Below, one piece after another: positions 34,109 through 45,651 of a stretch of 64,000 nucleotides of DNA (the stretch's first letter is position 1; each line of letters begins with the position of its first letter). The position numbers and the translations under genes were made by a program. The notes beneath the pieces are model-generated. The model did not search any database. It had not been told where the DNA came from and saw nothing but the letters and a program-made list of their open reading frames with translations. Origin of the DNA: Rugalucina vietnamica (taxonomy: Eukaryota; Mollusca; Bivalvia; Lucinida; Lucinidae); contig OZ024870.1 in the NCBI GenBank assembly GCA_964017185.1, positions 22,281,621-22,345,620 of the forward strand. Reading direction: 5' to 3'.

Positions 34109-35212
34109 TCCGTTTCAGACCCAAAAGTACAAATATTTCGATTATGAAAACAGGTTAACAGTTGAATGAAACAGTGAGAAGGTTTGAAAGAGATGCAGAG
34201 GGTAGGCAGCGTAACAACGTCAGTTTATGGTGGTTCCATTTTTTCTGCAAGTCTGCGAGGAAAACTCGCAAACAACGCAACAAAATGGAAAATTGTACTG
34301 TGATGGTTCTGCTACATGCAAACATCTATAGTAAACATTTGGGTTTTAGATTACTATATAGAAACAAAAACAAACGTTTTGATCCCGATTAAACTTTGAG
34401 TAGTACAGTGCTGAATGCAGAACAATGGGAGCTGTTGTGTATTCCGATTCAAAATTCCTTAATAGCAATCGAGTGACTTGTGTGAAGAATCTGAAATGTA
34501 TGTACATTATGCATTTGTACTGACATGTTTGCTTTACGCATAACAAATACAAAATTCCAATTGCCCACCTCATTTTTACCATATTTCAGACTTTTCCAGT
34601 CCAATTCTACAAAAGCTGCACACACCTATCTTCTGGTAAAAGTAGGGTTTTGCTTTTTAAAATAAAAAAAAACATTAAATAAAAGAAAATATTTCTAAAT
34701 ACATGTACTTACAAACCTGAAATAAACATAAATAAATCACAATACACCAAAAACCTTTTAAAACGCCTTGGCAGGTAAAATGAAAAAAATGAAAATTGAT
34801 TGTTGGAATTTTATGTTGAAGTTTTGGTTCCAGGTAGACTTTGTGTCTGCAAAAAGAAGGACTTTATTAGAAAACGTTCTTGCATAAATCTGCTATCTAG
34901 ATTAAGAAGATGTTAAGCCGACTTTCAAAACCAGAACACATACACCGACCTTTTATGCAAAGAGGGAAACGTTACCTAAAACTCCCTTAGAGATCTCATT
35001 AACTTGGATACTTGATATAATATCGTGTAGTCTCTTTAAATCCGTCAAGAGACAGTGTAATACTACTCTAGTACCATATTAAGCTCCATCTGTTTAAAGC
35101 AAATGTCGACTTCATTCTATTAAAATGGAACATTTAAAGCGTTACGTAAATTCCAATGTTTACTGATATTTTTCTCATTAACTCATTAATCGAAAATCTC
35201 TTTGTGTAAACT
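34109..35212 (+). repeat. Segmental repeat block B, copy 1 (B1)
   Basis: Near-identical to 46046-47144 (B2), from TCCGTTTCAGACCCAAAAGT to GAAAATCTCTTTGTGTAAAC. It is recognisable more diverged at 56395-56510 plus 58960-59190 (B3), for example ACCGACCTTTTATGC, AGAGACAGTGTAATACT and CATATTAAGC(T/C)CCATCTGTTTAA. B2 differs by scattered substitutions and small indels. No conserved open frame or splice structure is evident. Confidence 0.9.
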
Positions 35213-35219
35213 CAGTCTG

Positions 35220-35397
35220 TGAGTCCTGGTTTTTGATTCATCAGAATGTTTATCATGATTTATTTGTTTGTTCATGATGATTCATTGACTAGTTAGAGAT
35301 TCACCACGAGGACCGAATAACTAACTAAATGTTATGAACCACTGCAGAAGCTGAGGGTGAGGTTATGGCCATGTAAAACCGGTTTAAGCCCGCCACT
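35220..35397 (+). repeat. Repeat block C, copy 1
   Basis: Matches 52241-52417 in inverted orientation: GATTCA..., AATGTTTATCATGATTTATTT and GAGGGTGAGGTTATGG.CATGT correspond to ACATGACCATAACCTCACCC and AAATAAATCATGATAAACAC. Confidence 0.8.
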
Positions 35398-35479
35398 AAC
35401 ACAAGTCAGTGTCACAAAGTCAAAAGATTAATGACCAACCAAGTTGTTTCTATTAAGAAATAAAACGAAAAAAAAAAGT

Positions 35480-36245
35480 CAGGGAGATCTAGATTTTGAC
35501 CCCTAGCCCCGCCCCCCTGACTCCGACCCAGAGGTCCGATGTCATGGAACCTAAAATGTATGAAGTATGAATGCTTTATGATAAGTTGTTGTCAATATAT
35601 GGACTCCTTGTAAAAGTTACACAGCAGTACATCTATTTTTCACAGTGTTCTAGTTTTTAACCTCTAGCCCCACCCTCAGGCATGGACCCAGAGATCCGAT
35701 GCCATGAAATGTAACTCAACCCTACAGGGTACCTATGATCCGAGTATGAAAGCCCTCTGATAAGGTTTTCAAGATATAGACTTCTAGAATACTATATCAC
35801 AGAAAAGCCATTATTATTAATGGTGTTCTAGATTTTAACCTCTAGCCCCACCCCCTGGCATGCACCCAGGGATATGATGCCATGAGATGAAAGCCGACCT
35901 AACAGGGTGTCAATGACCCAAGTATGAATGCTTTTTGATGAGTGGTTTTCAAAGTATGGACTTCTAGAAAACTTTATTACAAGAATTGCCATTTTTGAAG
36001 GTGTTCTAGACTTTAACCTCCAGCCCAACCCCCTGGCCTGAACACAGGGGCCCGATGTCATGGAATAAAAGCTAACCCTACAGGGTATCTATGATCCAAG
36101 TATGAATGCTTTCTGATGAGTGGTTGTCAAGATATGGACTTCTAGAAAACATTAACGCAAGTGTGACGCGCACGGGAACGGGAACGGGAACGTGGACGAC
36201 CGGGGTGACTGCAATAGCTCTATGCACTTCGTGCAGTCGAGCTAA
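35480..36245 (-). mobile_element. Family I element: 178-bp tandem units with terminal hairpin
   Basis: Units start with TCTAG(A/T).TTT.ACC at about 35490, 35647, 35824 and 36002 (157, 177 and 178 bp apart). Each carries CCTCTAGCCCCACCCC, GATG.CATGGAAT, ACAGGGTATCTATGA and AAGTATGAATGCTTT. On the right it runs into GGGAACGGGAACGGGAACG and a terminal hairpin, TAGCTCTATGCACTTCGTGC then AGTCGAGCTA (about 36210-36243). Read on the minus strand this is hairpin, GC-rich spacer and tandem units, the same plan as families H and T. Confidence 0.8.
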
Positions 36246-36793
36246 TGATTTCACAAACTAACGAGTGGAAATTTGTACATCAATTTAGTGAACGTCGTCA
36301 CATATATAAGAATTAACGAATTGTCGTTTTTGTTATCCATATAGCGTGCAGGATCCAATATGCGTACACCGAGTTCGTGTTTACATGTTAGTTTGCATAA
36401 AATCATTCTCAATTAGCGCGGACAATTTTTTGCAAGAAAAAAAAAGACATAAGCAACTACAAAACCATCATTTTCAGCACAATGTGCGATACTGCAAGGT
36501 AAATGTGATAGAATTTCGTTCGTTTAGTACATTCTTAGAGATTTACGACGGATCTGACATTTAATTTGGGTAAACGAAGCTTTCACATATGCGCTTATTA
36601 CATATAGAAAGAATAATTGTTTCCTTAACGTTCAGTTTGAACGAATGCGGTCAGTAATAAACAAGGAATCACTGACATTTTAGTCATAGCATTGGTTTAA
36701 AATTTCTTCATTTGTTGGTTGACCTTTATTCCGGAATCGAATAAAACAACTAGAAAAAGTGCCTGGCGAGGTACATGTACTGTTCGCATCTTT
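36246..36793. other. Unassigned spacer
   Basis: No supported feature. Confidence 0.4.
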
Positions 36794-37084
36794 ACGAAAA
36801 CATGCCCATGCAATATACAGAGATTTTTTGAACTGTGAAAATTGAAAATTTCAGTATAAAATGTTTGACGTTTAAAAAATTTGACATTTTTCTTATTTTT
36901 GCTCAAAACATAGATTGTGTGTACGCGTTAGAACCGCCTCATCGAGGCGGTTCTAACGAGTACTCACAATCTATGTTTTGAAGCAAAAATAAGAAGAAAA
37001 AAAAAGGTATACACCTGCATACCCCAGTTTTGCTGAATAAAAGAAGGGTATAAGGGGGTATACATTACACGGACATGTTATCGT
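36794..37084 (+). mobile_element. Palindromic TIR element, family K, copy K1
   Basis: The ends ACGAAAACATGCCCATGCAA and the inverted GTATACATTACACGGACATG are terminal inverted repeats of about 24 bp. The centre (about 36905-36985) is a near-perfect palindrome: ACATAGATTGTG...GTTAGAACCGCC facing GGCGGTTCTAAC...CACAATCTATGT. It is flanked by TTTTTGCTCAAAA and TTGAAGCAAAAATAAG. Other copies are at 53113, 54719, 56511 (core shortened) and partial at 63157. No coding capacity. Confidence 0.85.
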
Positions 37085-37239
37085 GATATATTTCCGGCTG
37101 GTCCCACCCCCTTCCAACAAAGCTCACCGCCTCCATCCTCCATGAATATGCTCACCCCTGACACATTGAACCTCAATTCCCGATTCAAAGAGAACACCCG
37201 CAATATATTTGAAATATACATTTGCAAAAAACACTTTGC
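37085..37239. other. Unassigned spacer
   Basis: No supported feature. Confidence 0.4.
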
Positions 37240-37925
37240 CTACAACCATGGGCGGTGGAGGGTAGTAGAATGACATTCTATTTAAAAGCAGTATACAAGT
37301 CCTCTAGCTCCACACTGGGCATGGACTCTGTTGACATAGGAACAAAGCAAACCTTATATAGTGCATGTAGTCCAAGTATCAATCATTTTAAAATATGGAA
37401 TCAGTCACGAAAAGTGTAGGCAATACAATTTTTAAGAAGTTTTAGACCTCTAGCCACATACCCACACATAGACTCAAGAGACTGAACCTTACAACTTGAG
37501 GTACCTTAGAGGTTGTGAGGATATAGACTTACAGAAAATTTCTGTATCATACTTTAATTTTGTCTCCTAGTCCCAACCATGGGGGTGATATCCAGGATTT
37601 GGCGCATAGATTAAAAGCAAACCATACAGGGCATCTATGATAAGAATAGGAATAACGTTACATTCTTATATGACTGTTTGTTAAGATATAGACTTAGAGA
37701 AGAAATATTAGCACTGTAAACAGCACATTTTAAAGGTGACTTAGATTTTGAACTCTAGCCCCACTCCCGGACATGGACCCTGGGGCCCGAACACAAAGAA
37801 ACGATACAAACCATATATGGTACGTATGATCCAAATATGAATGTTTTCTGATCCTCGGTCCATGAGTTATACACCTCTAATGAAACTTTAACACTTTGAC
37901 ATAAATTCCTAGAGCGTTCCAAAAT
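37240..37925 (-). repeat. Diverged family I units
   Basis: Worn versions of the family I unit at about 37298, 37437, 37553 and 37741, recognised by CCTCTAGC(T/C)CCAC, GGGCATGGAC or GGACATGGAC, CATATAGGG-like and AAGTAT.AAT words. The units are of unequal length and more diverged than those at 35480-36150. No terminal hairpin is visible here. Confidence 0.6.
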
Positions 37926-37939
37926 TACGAACTAACTAA

Positions 37940-38144
37940 AGTGCCGGTCCCACTGAATCGTAAGCAATCGTACGATTGTCAAATCATAAGCTTATTGATA
38001 AGTCTGCGTACGCAAGATTTATCAAATGTTTTTTCAGCGTGTTTCTGCTTCAAGTTCCTAAGTATATCGGGGTTAAGGAAATGATCCGCAAATTAATACT
38101 GAGACAATCCTATTGCGATTTTAAGCGCAGTGGGACCGGGCCTT
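37940..38144. mobile_element. hAT-like MITE V, 205 bp with 10-bp identical flanks
   Basis: The left end AGTGCCGGTCCCACTG and the right end CAGTGGGACCGGGCCTT are inverted repeats. AACTAACTAA occurs directly before (37930-37939) and directly after (38145-38154), compatible with an 8-bp hAT-type duplication within a short ACTA repeat. Internal half-palindromes (GCAATCGTACGATTG) are present. No open frame. Confidence 0.82.
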
Positions 38145-38286
38145 AACTAACTAACGAACGAACGGACAATCGAAAGCCATACACCTGTCAAAAATTCGAG
38201 CACATCAGTTTTGAAAATTGAACAACTTTCGTTAAATTTAAGTAAATTTTGCATACTCTTCTTTGACGAGCATTTCAAACAAATTT

Positions 38287-38508
38287 GAGCCACCGCATGG
38301 GAAAACCGACAATTTTCATATGCGAAAACAAAGGCGCAGATCACTGCGAAGCTGATCAGCGTCTTTGTTTTCGCTTCACGGATAGTACAATTTCTCTACT
38401 TTATAAATCCAAAATTTCCAGCTTCTAACCATCTTCTGCGACTGTACAGTCCGGTTTGTGTCGGACCTGGTCGGAACCTAAATTGTTTGTTTTTTCACGC
38501 ACAGGCTC
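38287..38508 (-). mobile_element. Palindromic MITE, family M, copy M3
   Basis: Minus-strand copy of family M: GAGCC at the left, GGCTC at the right and ATTT duplicated on both sides (38283-38286 and 38509-38512). The core GCGCAGATCACTGCGAAGCT then GATCAGCG is slightly shortened against M1. Confidence 0.85.
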
Positions 38509-38708
38509 ATTTAATTACGTGACCACGTCATAAGACGTTCATGCAAAAACAGGATTTATGCACGTGATGCATGTGGCGATTGACTTTTGGTAATTTTTGA
38601 ATGGAATTTGAAAGCTTGTTTTCCGTCGAATGGAAGTCAAAAAATAATTCGTCTCTCTGTTGAAAAAAAAAACATGTGACTGGACGCAAGTCTAGTAAAT
38701 GTCGAGCG

Positions 38709-38860
38709 TAGAATCATGTGACACACATCCCCATGACACATCCCCAGTCCATCGAACGGCACAGTTTCCTGAATGTTCCATTATTTAGACATATGGTATT
38801 TCTTTTCTGAGTATGACCATCTGCTTTCGTCAGACCAATGCACTTTCCTCCAATGGAACC
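38709..38860 (+). repeat. Repeat block E, copy 1
   Basis: Collinear with 49828-49976: TGACACACATCCCC, CTGAATGTTC, GTATTTCTTT, ACGACCATCTG-like and CTGCTTTCGTCAGACCAATG. Copy 2 carries a 20-bp extra piece before CTGCTTTCGTC. Confidence 0.8.
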
Positions 38861-38879
38861 GCTAATGGTAATCTCCGCC

Positions 38880-39475
38880 AATGGAACCAGAACAAGCGCG
38901 CCGTTTTAGATTGGTGGTAACGTTAAGCCATAAACAAAGTAAACCAAAACACACAGAAGTTGTTGAACAAATGAGCCTGCGCGTGAGAAAACCAACAATT
39001 TGGGTTCCGACCAGATCGGACACAAACAGGGCTGTACAATCACAGAAGCAGGCTAGAAGCTTGAAATTTTGGGTTAAGGTAGAAGAGATATTGTACTATC
39101 TGTGTAGCGAAAACAAAGGCGCTGATCAGCTTCGCAGTCACTGCGAAGCTGATCTGCGCCTTTGTTTTCGCCTGTGCAGATTGTTTGTTTTCCCATGCGG
39201 CGGCTCAAATATGTTGATTGTCAATTATAGCACTTGTGTGTGGCTTTAAAATGGAATGAATATTCAATTAAGAAAGAGTCTTTCCCTTTGTGATCTATTG
39301 TCATAAAAAAAGCTTACATTTCCAGACTTTCCGCAGACAATTCCATTTTATGTCTGCGACATGATAAATTACTTTTGTAAAACAAATTAAGCTTTTCAAA
39401 TCTGAACTGACTGCATTTTCTGCAAATTAATTAAGTTTGCATGATGTAGTGTTGAAAACATAAAGAAGTTTTACA
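38880..39475 (+). repeat. Repeat block D, copy 1, carrying MITE M4
   Basis: Collinear with 51288-52085. Left of M4: ACCAGAACAAGC, GTTAAGCCATAAAC, CACACAGAAGTT. Right of M4: TAATTATAGC..TTG, GACTTTCCGCAGACAATTCC and AAGCTTTTCAAATCTGAACT. Copy 2 has no element at the M4 site but carries M5 at a different point. Confidence 0.85.
38973..39206 (+). mobile_element. Palindromic MITE, family M, copy M4
   Basis: A 234-bp plus-strand copy starting GAGCCTGCGCGTGAGAAAAC and ending TTTTCCCATGCGGCGGCTC. AAAT lies on both sides (38969-38972, 39207-39210). The core palindrome is GCGCTGATCAGCTTCGCAGT facing CTGCGAAGCTGATCTGCGC. The related block D2 has the uninterrupted site TTGAAAATATG, with AAAT once. Confidence 0.9.
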
Positions 39476-40031
39476 GACTGCCGTCAGTAGAATACAGAGC
39501 GAAACTTCTAGCAATAACACATTTTCCACGAAATAAAATATAGTCTTAAAAGTAATTACCGATCTCTCGATAAAGATTTTCTTATATACCGAGTGTCCCA
39601 GAAAACATGATAAATTTTGAAATTTTTAATTGTATTTGACTTGGAAAAGATATGCTGCAAATTGTTTCTGCTGATTTATGTAATATACATGTAGATTATG
39701 TAATGAAATATTTTGACTTGATCCCAGTTTTTTTTTAAAATTAAAAAACGTGGATCTTTTTAAAAGATTGCTTCAATTTTCTAAACGCCGTTTCACTTCT
39801 ATCTGTAGCTTGTTTACAATGCATATCATAGCTTCAGATCTAAAATACGGGATTTATATTCAATTTTCATGTTTGCAGTTGTAATTGTCTATCAAGTGCT
39901 CTATTATTTGAAGATTGGATCCAATCTGCAGCACCACCTTGATCATTTTGACTGTATTTGCATCACTTTATTTTTGGAAAAAAAAATAAATAAATAAAAT
40001 AGAATAAGATAAAAAATAAATAGAAAATAAA

Positions 40032-40063
<32 letters not shown>

Positions 40064-40129
40064 AGAAACATTGTGACCATTGTAAGCATCAGTTTAATAG
40101 TTTAATACTGTTTAAAACATGTAGCCCAA
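39476..40129. other. Unassigned AT-rich stretch with (AAAT)n
   Basis: An A-rich (AAAT)n/(AAT)n microsatellite occupies about 39980-40063. Nothing else is recognised. Confidence 0.5.
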
Positions 40130-40818
40130 GGGCAACGATCGCTCACCTAAGAGTCAACAAGTAGTCAATGGACAACAGAAAAGTAGGTCGTTCTTTACCA
40201 TATAAGCGCATGGCAGCCATTTTGGTCATGTGACCTGGATGTTTTACACATTGGTCCCCTTTCCTATAGATATACCATATAAAATTTGGCTTTGTTTGGC
40301 CAAGTGGTTTCAGAGGAGATATTTGAATAGTATGGAAATATACATGTACTGTATATTGCCCCTGGGGTCCATTCATGCCTTCAGTCCTTATGCCCATGTC
40401 CTGCAAGATTTTTTCATTTAAATGCCATTTTAACAATTTTCCCCATTCAAATGCATAGGCGGCCTAAGTTGACCTTGCCGTAAAATAGGCCAAGGTCATC
40501 ACAGGGTCATGAGCTATATACACATTAGAGCAATTAAGCCATCAATGCTTCATGTATAGTTTCGTTGAAATCAGTCCAAAGGTTTCGGAGAAGATTTTTG
40601 AAGAGTTTTTAACATGTGTGGCCATGCCAGCCATCTTGGTCATATCACCTGAATTATTTATGTACACATCGGTTCTCCCTTCCTATAAATGCTTCATATA
40701 AAATGGTTTTGATTGGCCAAGCAGTTTCTGAAATGAAGATCTTTGGATATTTTTGAAAATGTGGACTCGACTACCATACTATAAGCTCCCTATGAGCCTT
40801 CGGCTGAGGTGAGCCAAA
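40130..40818 (-). mobile_element. Family H element, minus strand (H4)
   Basis: On the minus strand it starts at the right with GGCTCACCTCAGCCGAAGGC (CTTCGG-loop hairpin). It continues through CAAAAATCTTC, GCCAATCAAAACCATTTTAT, GTCACATGACCAAAATGGCT-like words and AGGTCAACTTAGGCCGCC, close to H6. It ends at the left near 40137. About 690 bp, one to two units, more diverged from H3 than H5 is. Confidence 0.8.
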
Positions 40819-40904
40819 ACTTGAGAATAACACATACCATTAAGTCATTTATTTACCATAACGAAACAAACCATGTGTTTACACTATGAGAACCATATTT
40901 TTAC

Positions 40905-41215
40905 AAGGATGGTCGAGTGGGATAATGGGCCCGGCCCATTGGAGCCTACATAAATAGATGGGATGCTTGTGCCTCCAGGCAAAGCTTATTCACTACTGAC
41001 TGACCATCTTAGTACGGTTAACCGTTCAGGTCTGAGCCTGCCCAGGAAAAGTGGTTCCAAGCAAACCATCCACAATATAAGGCATATTTGAAGCACTATT
41101 TCGGTGTCATGATATCCAAATTTTGGGTAAAAGACCCATAAAATGGAGGCAACGTTCCGATATGACCATAGCTGTTGACTGATACGTTAAGCATCAACTC
41201 AAACAAACAAACATT
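40905..41215 (+). mobile_element. SINE, plus strand, longer type (S8)
   Basis: The head GGATGGTCGAGTGGGATAAT is A-box-like; a B-box-like GTTCAGGTCTGAGCC lies near 41026. The body GTCTGAGCCTGCCCAGGAAA, TGAAGCACT.TTT.GGTGTCA and TAAAATGGAGGCAACGTTCC is shared with S9 (54003). It ends GTTGACTGATACGTTAAGCA then (CAAA)n. A long version of the S2/S4 type. Confidence 0.75.
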
Positions 41216-41761
41216 TTAACACCATCCACTTTTTATCATTGAAACTGTTGATGCCTGATGTACTGTTTGATCTGTCATACACAGTTCCATGTAGGTGTAC
41301 ACATAATAAAACGAATCAATGACCTTGGAAGATTTCTTTTGTGAGATTGCCTAAGAATTTTCTAAAATCTCAAGTTCCAGACACCGAAATAAAGTTTATT
41401 GCAATCGAAATATACTGAGTTTCTGTTGTATATAGACATTTATTATATGGCAAGTGATGAAATATAGAGAAATATGTATTAAATATAACCAATATTTGAA
41501 AAACTTATATTTTCACATGTAAAAAGTTATATTTTCACATGTGAAAATATAAGATTTGGAAATACGCAAATTACGATTCCACCGTTTCATTTCTAATTCA
41601 TACATAGCTTAATTTTATAATCTATGCTATTGTTGACCCAATGAACGTTCACACACAATAGCGACGTAATGACGTGACGTTATGACGTCATTTAAGATTT
41701 TGACGTCATATGCTTTAGCGCGCAACGTTACAATGACTACATGCAAAATAATAATAAGAAA
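41216..41761. other. Unassigned stretch with a TATTTTCACATGTGAAAATA palindrome
   Basis: Near 41508-41553 TATATTTTCACATGT occurs twice and then inverted (ACATGTGAAAATATA). It may be an end of the same foldback element as the palindrome to the right (41762-41913), which also uses GTGAAAAAT-type sequence. Confidence 0.45.
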
Positions 41762-41913
41762 ATTCAAGTTTTTGGAGTGAATATGAGTTTTATTTCATCT
41801 CGTGAAGTGAAAAATTATATATTTCATTCGTGCCTTCGGCACTCATGAAATATAAAAATTTTTCACTTCACTCAATGAAATCAAACTCATATTCACTCCA
41901 AAAACTTGAATAT
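41762..41913. mobile_element. 152-bp near-perfect palindrome
   Basis: The left arm ATTCAAGTTTTTGGAGTGAA, TATGAGTTTTATTTCAT and GAAGTGAAAAATT is mirrored through to TTCACTCCAAAAACTTGAAT. The centre is GTGCCTTCGGCAC. The arms are about 70 bp with few mismatches, so either strand could fold into a long hairpin capped by a C-TTCG-G loop. No coding content; probably a foldback MITE. Confidence 0.85.
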
Positions 41914-42893
41914 CCTCTATGTATTTTTTTTGTAATTCAAGCAGAGACTTCTATAAAGAAAAACAACAAACGACAAAGTCTTTGAGTTTAATATAGGATC
42001 ATATAGGATAAAAGAAACTTATAATCAAAATATTTTGAACACAACTTTTTTGAAGATTACATAAAATCTAACGTCACTTCAGTACCACACAACGATTTGT
42101 TTTACCATGTTTGATACATGCAAGATATTGTCAGAAGAACTTCCCTAGTATCTTAAAAACTTATGGAGTCACTGTTCAAAGTAAAAGTTGTTTAACTTAG
42201 TTTCGTAGGTACAGGTATATGCATAAGTGATCTTTATTAATATGATAAAGATGGTGTACCTGTTATTCGTGCATAAATCGCTTCTGTCCAAAAATTTAGG
42301 TTGCAATAAGCATACTGTTGTATTTCATTGATAATCTATGGCAAACTATAATGTTTTCTGACAAAATAATATTTTGAAAAAATCTGACCCTCCCTCGTTG
42401 ACACAGATTATGTAACATCAAGAGGTTTCCACTTCTGGGACACCATGTAGTATAAGAATTTTACATATCAGGGATGGATAGACAAATCTGCCCTGAAGGG
42501 CACTTTGGCATCACGAGGCTGGCCGAACGGAGGCCAATATGCAAACGAAGACTTTCATATACATTGTACATGTAAATATCTACGTTTTAAATTTGTCATA
42601 AAGAAAAAGAGCCGATCTGTAGGTGTACATTTCTGAAACACTTCTTAAAAACGTGTGTTAAAACACGCATGTTGTTATTCTCTGACCTTTGGATATTTTA
42701 AATCGCGGGTGATTTAAAACTTTGAGTGTTTACAAAAATGTGTATACGGAATTGCACATGTAGAACGAGCTTTTTGAAGAATTAAATTTTAACAGTACAT
42801 GATGAATGTGGGGGCTTTATTTCAATCTTATGTATACGCCCGATTAAATGCAAAAATGCTCAGTGAATGACAAAAATGTTGCAATTGCATCGT
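41914..42893. other. Unassigned AT-rich stretch
   Basis: No supported feature. A short palindrome ACGTGTGTTAAAACACGCAT lies near 42651. Confidence 0.4.
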
Positions 42894-45651
42894 CAGGATA
42901 TCGTCTAAAGCCATTGCCTTGACAATCTGCAGGCGAGCAAATAACAATTAATTTAAAAGCTACTGGATGCCGGTGGGAAGTAACAAATTAGGCACTAATC
43001 GTGTTTGCTGTTTTCTTGCCATCTCGTCTGTGTAAATCAAGATTAGCAAAATTTCTTCTAAGGCACGATTTGTCACTTTCTTAACATCGTTGCGGTTCAG
43101 TATTGACGTCATCGCGCTATTGCATCTATTAAATAAGCCAGTTGAACCGGCCTAAGGAAATTGAAAGGCTCAAATCGTTAAATTGTTTTATTCAGAATAT
43201 GTCAAAATGACATTTTTGTTCCTTTTTTCAAATTAGACTACAAAGCACTATTTTAGAAGCATAGAGATAATTTAGAATCTTGATTTAATAATATCAAATT
43301 GAAGAACGTGTATGTTCAAATAAGGCTATATTTACAATGTAGCTATTCACTATCAAATAATTTGCTTTACTTTAAGATTCGCGCCGTTAGGCCCCACCTA
43401 ATACTCCTTGGCTGTTATGAATCAAAGCTCGCTTGTACAATAGAGATGTCCGTGCAATGTATACCCCCTTAAACATAACTCCTTTATAGTGAAACTGTGA
43501 TGTACAATGGTATAAATTGTTTCTTCATTTGATCCACAAAATCGAGGCGGTTCAAACGTATACCCATAGTCAATGATATGAAGAAAAAAATAAAGTATCA
43601 AAAGTCTTCAACTGAAATATGTAAGTACTTATTTTGTGATTTTTGCTTTCAAAATTTGCTTTTTAGTTGTGAAAATGTGGCTCTACTTGCGAAGGTTCTT
43701 GGTCAAATGTGTTTTCTTTAAAATAAATGTTTCCTTTCGCACCTGTGCTTTAGAGCAACGGGGATGATCGGGGCCACGTAAAGTCGATTTAAGAGCTTTA
43801 GTTCATTTCCTTTTTGACCGTCCTCTGTTACTTATCTTTACGTTGACTGTTGCCCCCCTACGCCTATGTTGTGCACAACATCATTTGCTTTATTTTAAAG
43901 CTAACGATATATAGGCTGGGGAAAGAGGTAGCCATTCAGCAAGTAAAGCCCGGTACGTTTAAACCTTTTGCAAGAGATACAACATAATTGACAGTGGCCA
44001 ATTCTGATTATGACAATTATTACTTGCTAAATGTTGTGTTACACTGTATACACTCAAACGTGTCATTGCATTTAAAATGACGTAATGTTTGTTTATTTGA
44101 AGAAATAAGAAGTGGCAAACCCCAAAGTCACGAATAATACCATCTTTAAACAAACATTGGCAATAAAGCGTCAACTAAGGGATGGCTAATTTAGATTTAT
44201 AGTTAATCTTGAGGCTGTCTAGGAACTGTATTGTTTATTAGACGAACTTTATTGCTGAATAATCGATAATTAAAGACAAGATGACTCCTACAACTGAATA
44301 AGCTCCCACCAACATCATATTTTTTCATTATTTTGCTGACTGACAAGACAGCAAAATAATGAAACCAACCAACCTGCGCAGCTACAAATAACAAGGGTTA
44401 TAAAATAAATATTAGTGTAAAGAAAGCTTTCCCTAATAAAAATAAAAAAAAACAGTTGTTCATACGTCAAGTCATTTAAAGACATGCTTATCTGAATTTA
44501 AACAGATACAGCCAAGGGCGATTCGTTGTGAGATAGCAGCTTTAGAAACTGGAAATCGAAATGCCGTATGAACTAAAATCGAAATTATAGTGATACAAAA
44601 ATATCATTTTAAAAGTGCACAATCGGAATTTGATCAGCGCAGTTTTAGGAGCCAGCATGTTCTTAAAATCGAACAACCTTGTTTTCTGTGGTTTTGAACA
44701 TTTTGATCAAAATTTGCAATTTCAGTTTTCACGAACATCAGGCAAACTTGTTTCACTAAACAAAAGAAACACGCAAACAGAATATAGTTTAATTTTAACA
44801 GAAGTTTCCATAATTAATCAAATGTGGCATGTTTTGAAATACCAATCAGAAACACCCATCTGAAGGACGAAAAACGACAAACAAAAACAAATTATTTTTT
44901 TCGCGTACGTATAAGTAGATAATAGCAGTAAGAAATGGCACGCTTAAAGGGACAATATAATTTTGTTTCTATAGCCAAGGTGGCCTTGCATGATCACGAA
45001 ACACTCCATGTAGAATCCCCCCACATCAAATGATTTTTTTATCTAGAAGGTGATTATGGGGGTCATACATGTACCTGGATGAGGCCATACAAAGGACAAT
45101 AATCAATATGTACTTGATTTTAGTTACCCCTTAATTCGGCTCCTGAATAAAATGATAATTATCCTGGCTTTCTTATCTGTGGTCATTAGGGTGGTATGCA
45201 ATTCAAAATGTGTCTTTAAGCCAAGTTTGAAGGAGAAAGGACACAACTGTTTACCGAAGCCTTTGATTTATGGTTGATATATTTCGTTGCTCGTGTATGA
45301 TAATGTATTCAACTATATGAGCCGCGAGAAAACCGGTCTTCGGGGTTTCCGACCAGGTCTGACACAAACCGGCCTGTACAGTCTCAAAAGCAGGATAGAA
45401 GCTTGAAATTTTGGATTTAAGAAGAAGAAGAGAAATTGTACTATTCTTGTAGCGAAAAACAAAGGCGCTGATCAGCTTCGCAGTTACTGCGAAGCTGATC
45501 TGCGCCTTTGTTTTGGCATATGCAATAATCCTGTTTTCTCACAACGCGGCTCATATATACTTTAATATTAAAGTTTGATAGGGATCAAAAGTTTATTTTT
45601 ATCTACTGGTCATACTGGTAATCTAACACCCATAATTTTCTGTAGATATAT
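42894..45651 (+). repeat. Segmental repeat block A, copy 2 (A2)
   Basis: From 43043 it matches 1-2672; from 42894 it matches 53468-53615 of copy 3. Against A1 it has scattered substitutions plus deletions, including about 50 bp near 44799 (A1 1772-1820). A one-base loss in a T run near 44321 breaks the 83-codon frame of A1. The match to A1 ends at TGTAGATATAT. Confidence 0.92.
45319..45552 (+). mobile_element. Palindromic MITE, family M, copy M2
   Basis: The same element as M1, at the homologous position within A2, 234 bp, three substitutions from M1 by eye. Because it is duplicated with the block, it is not an independent insertion. Confidence 0.88.

Noticed and set aside
42470-42545. Possible structured RNA with CCCTGAAGGGCAC and GGCCGAACGGAGGCC
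   Set aside because: Only short local hairpins, no family resemblance and no second copy in the window.
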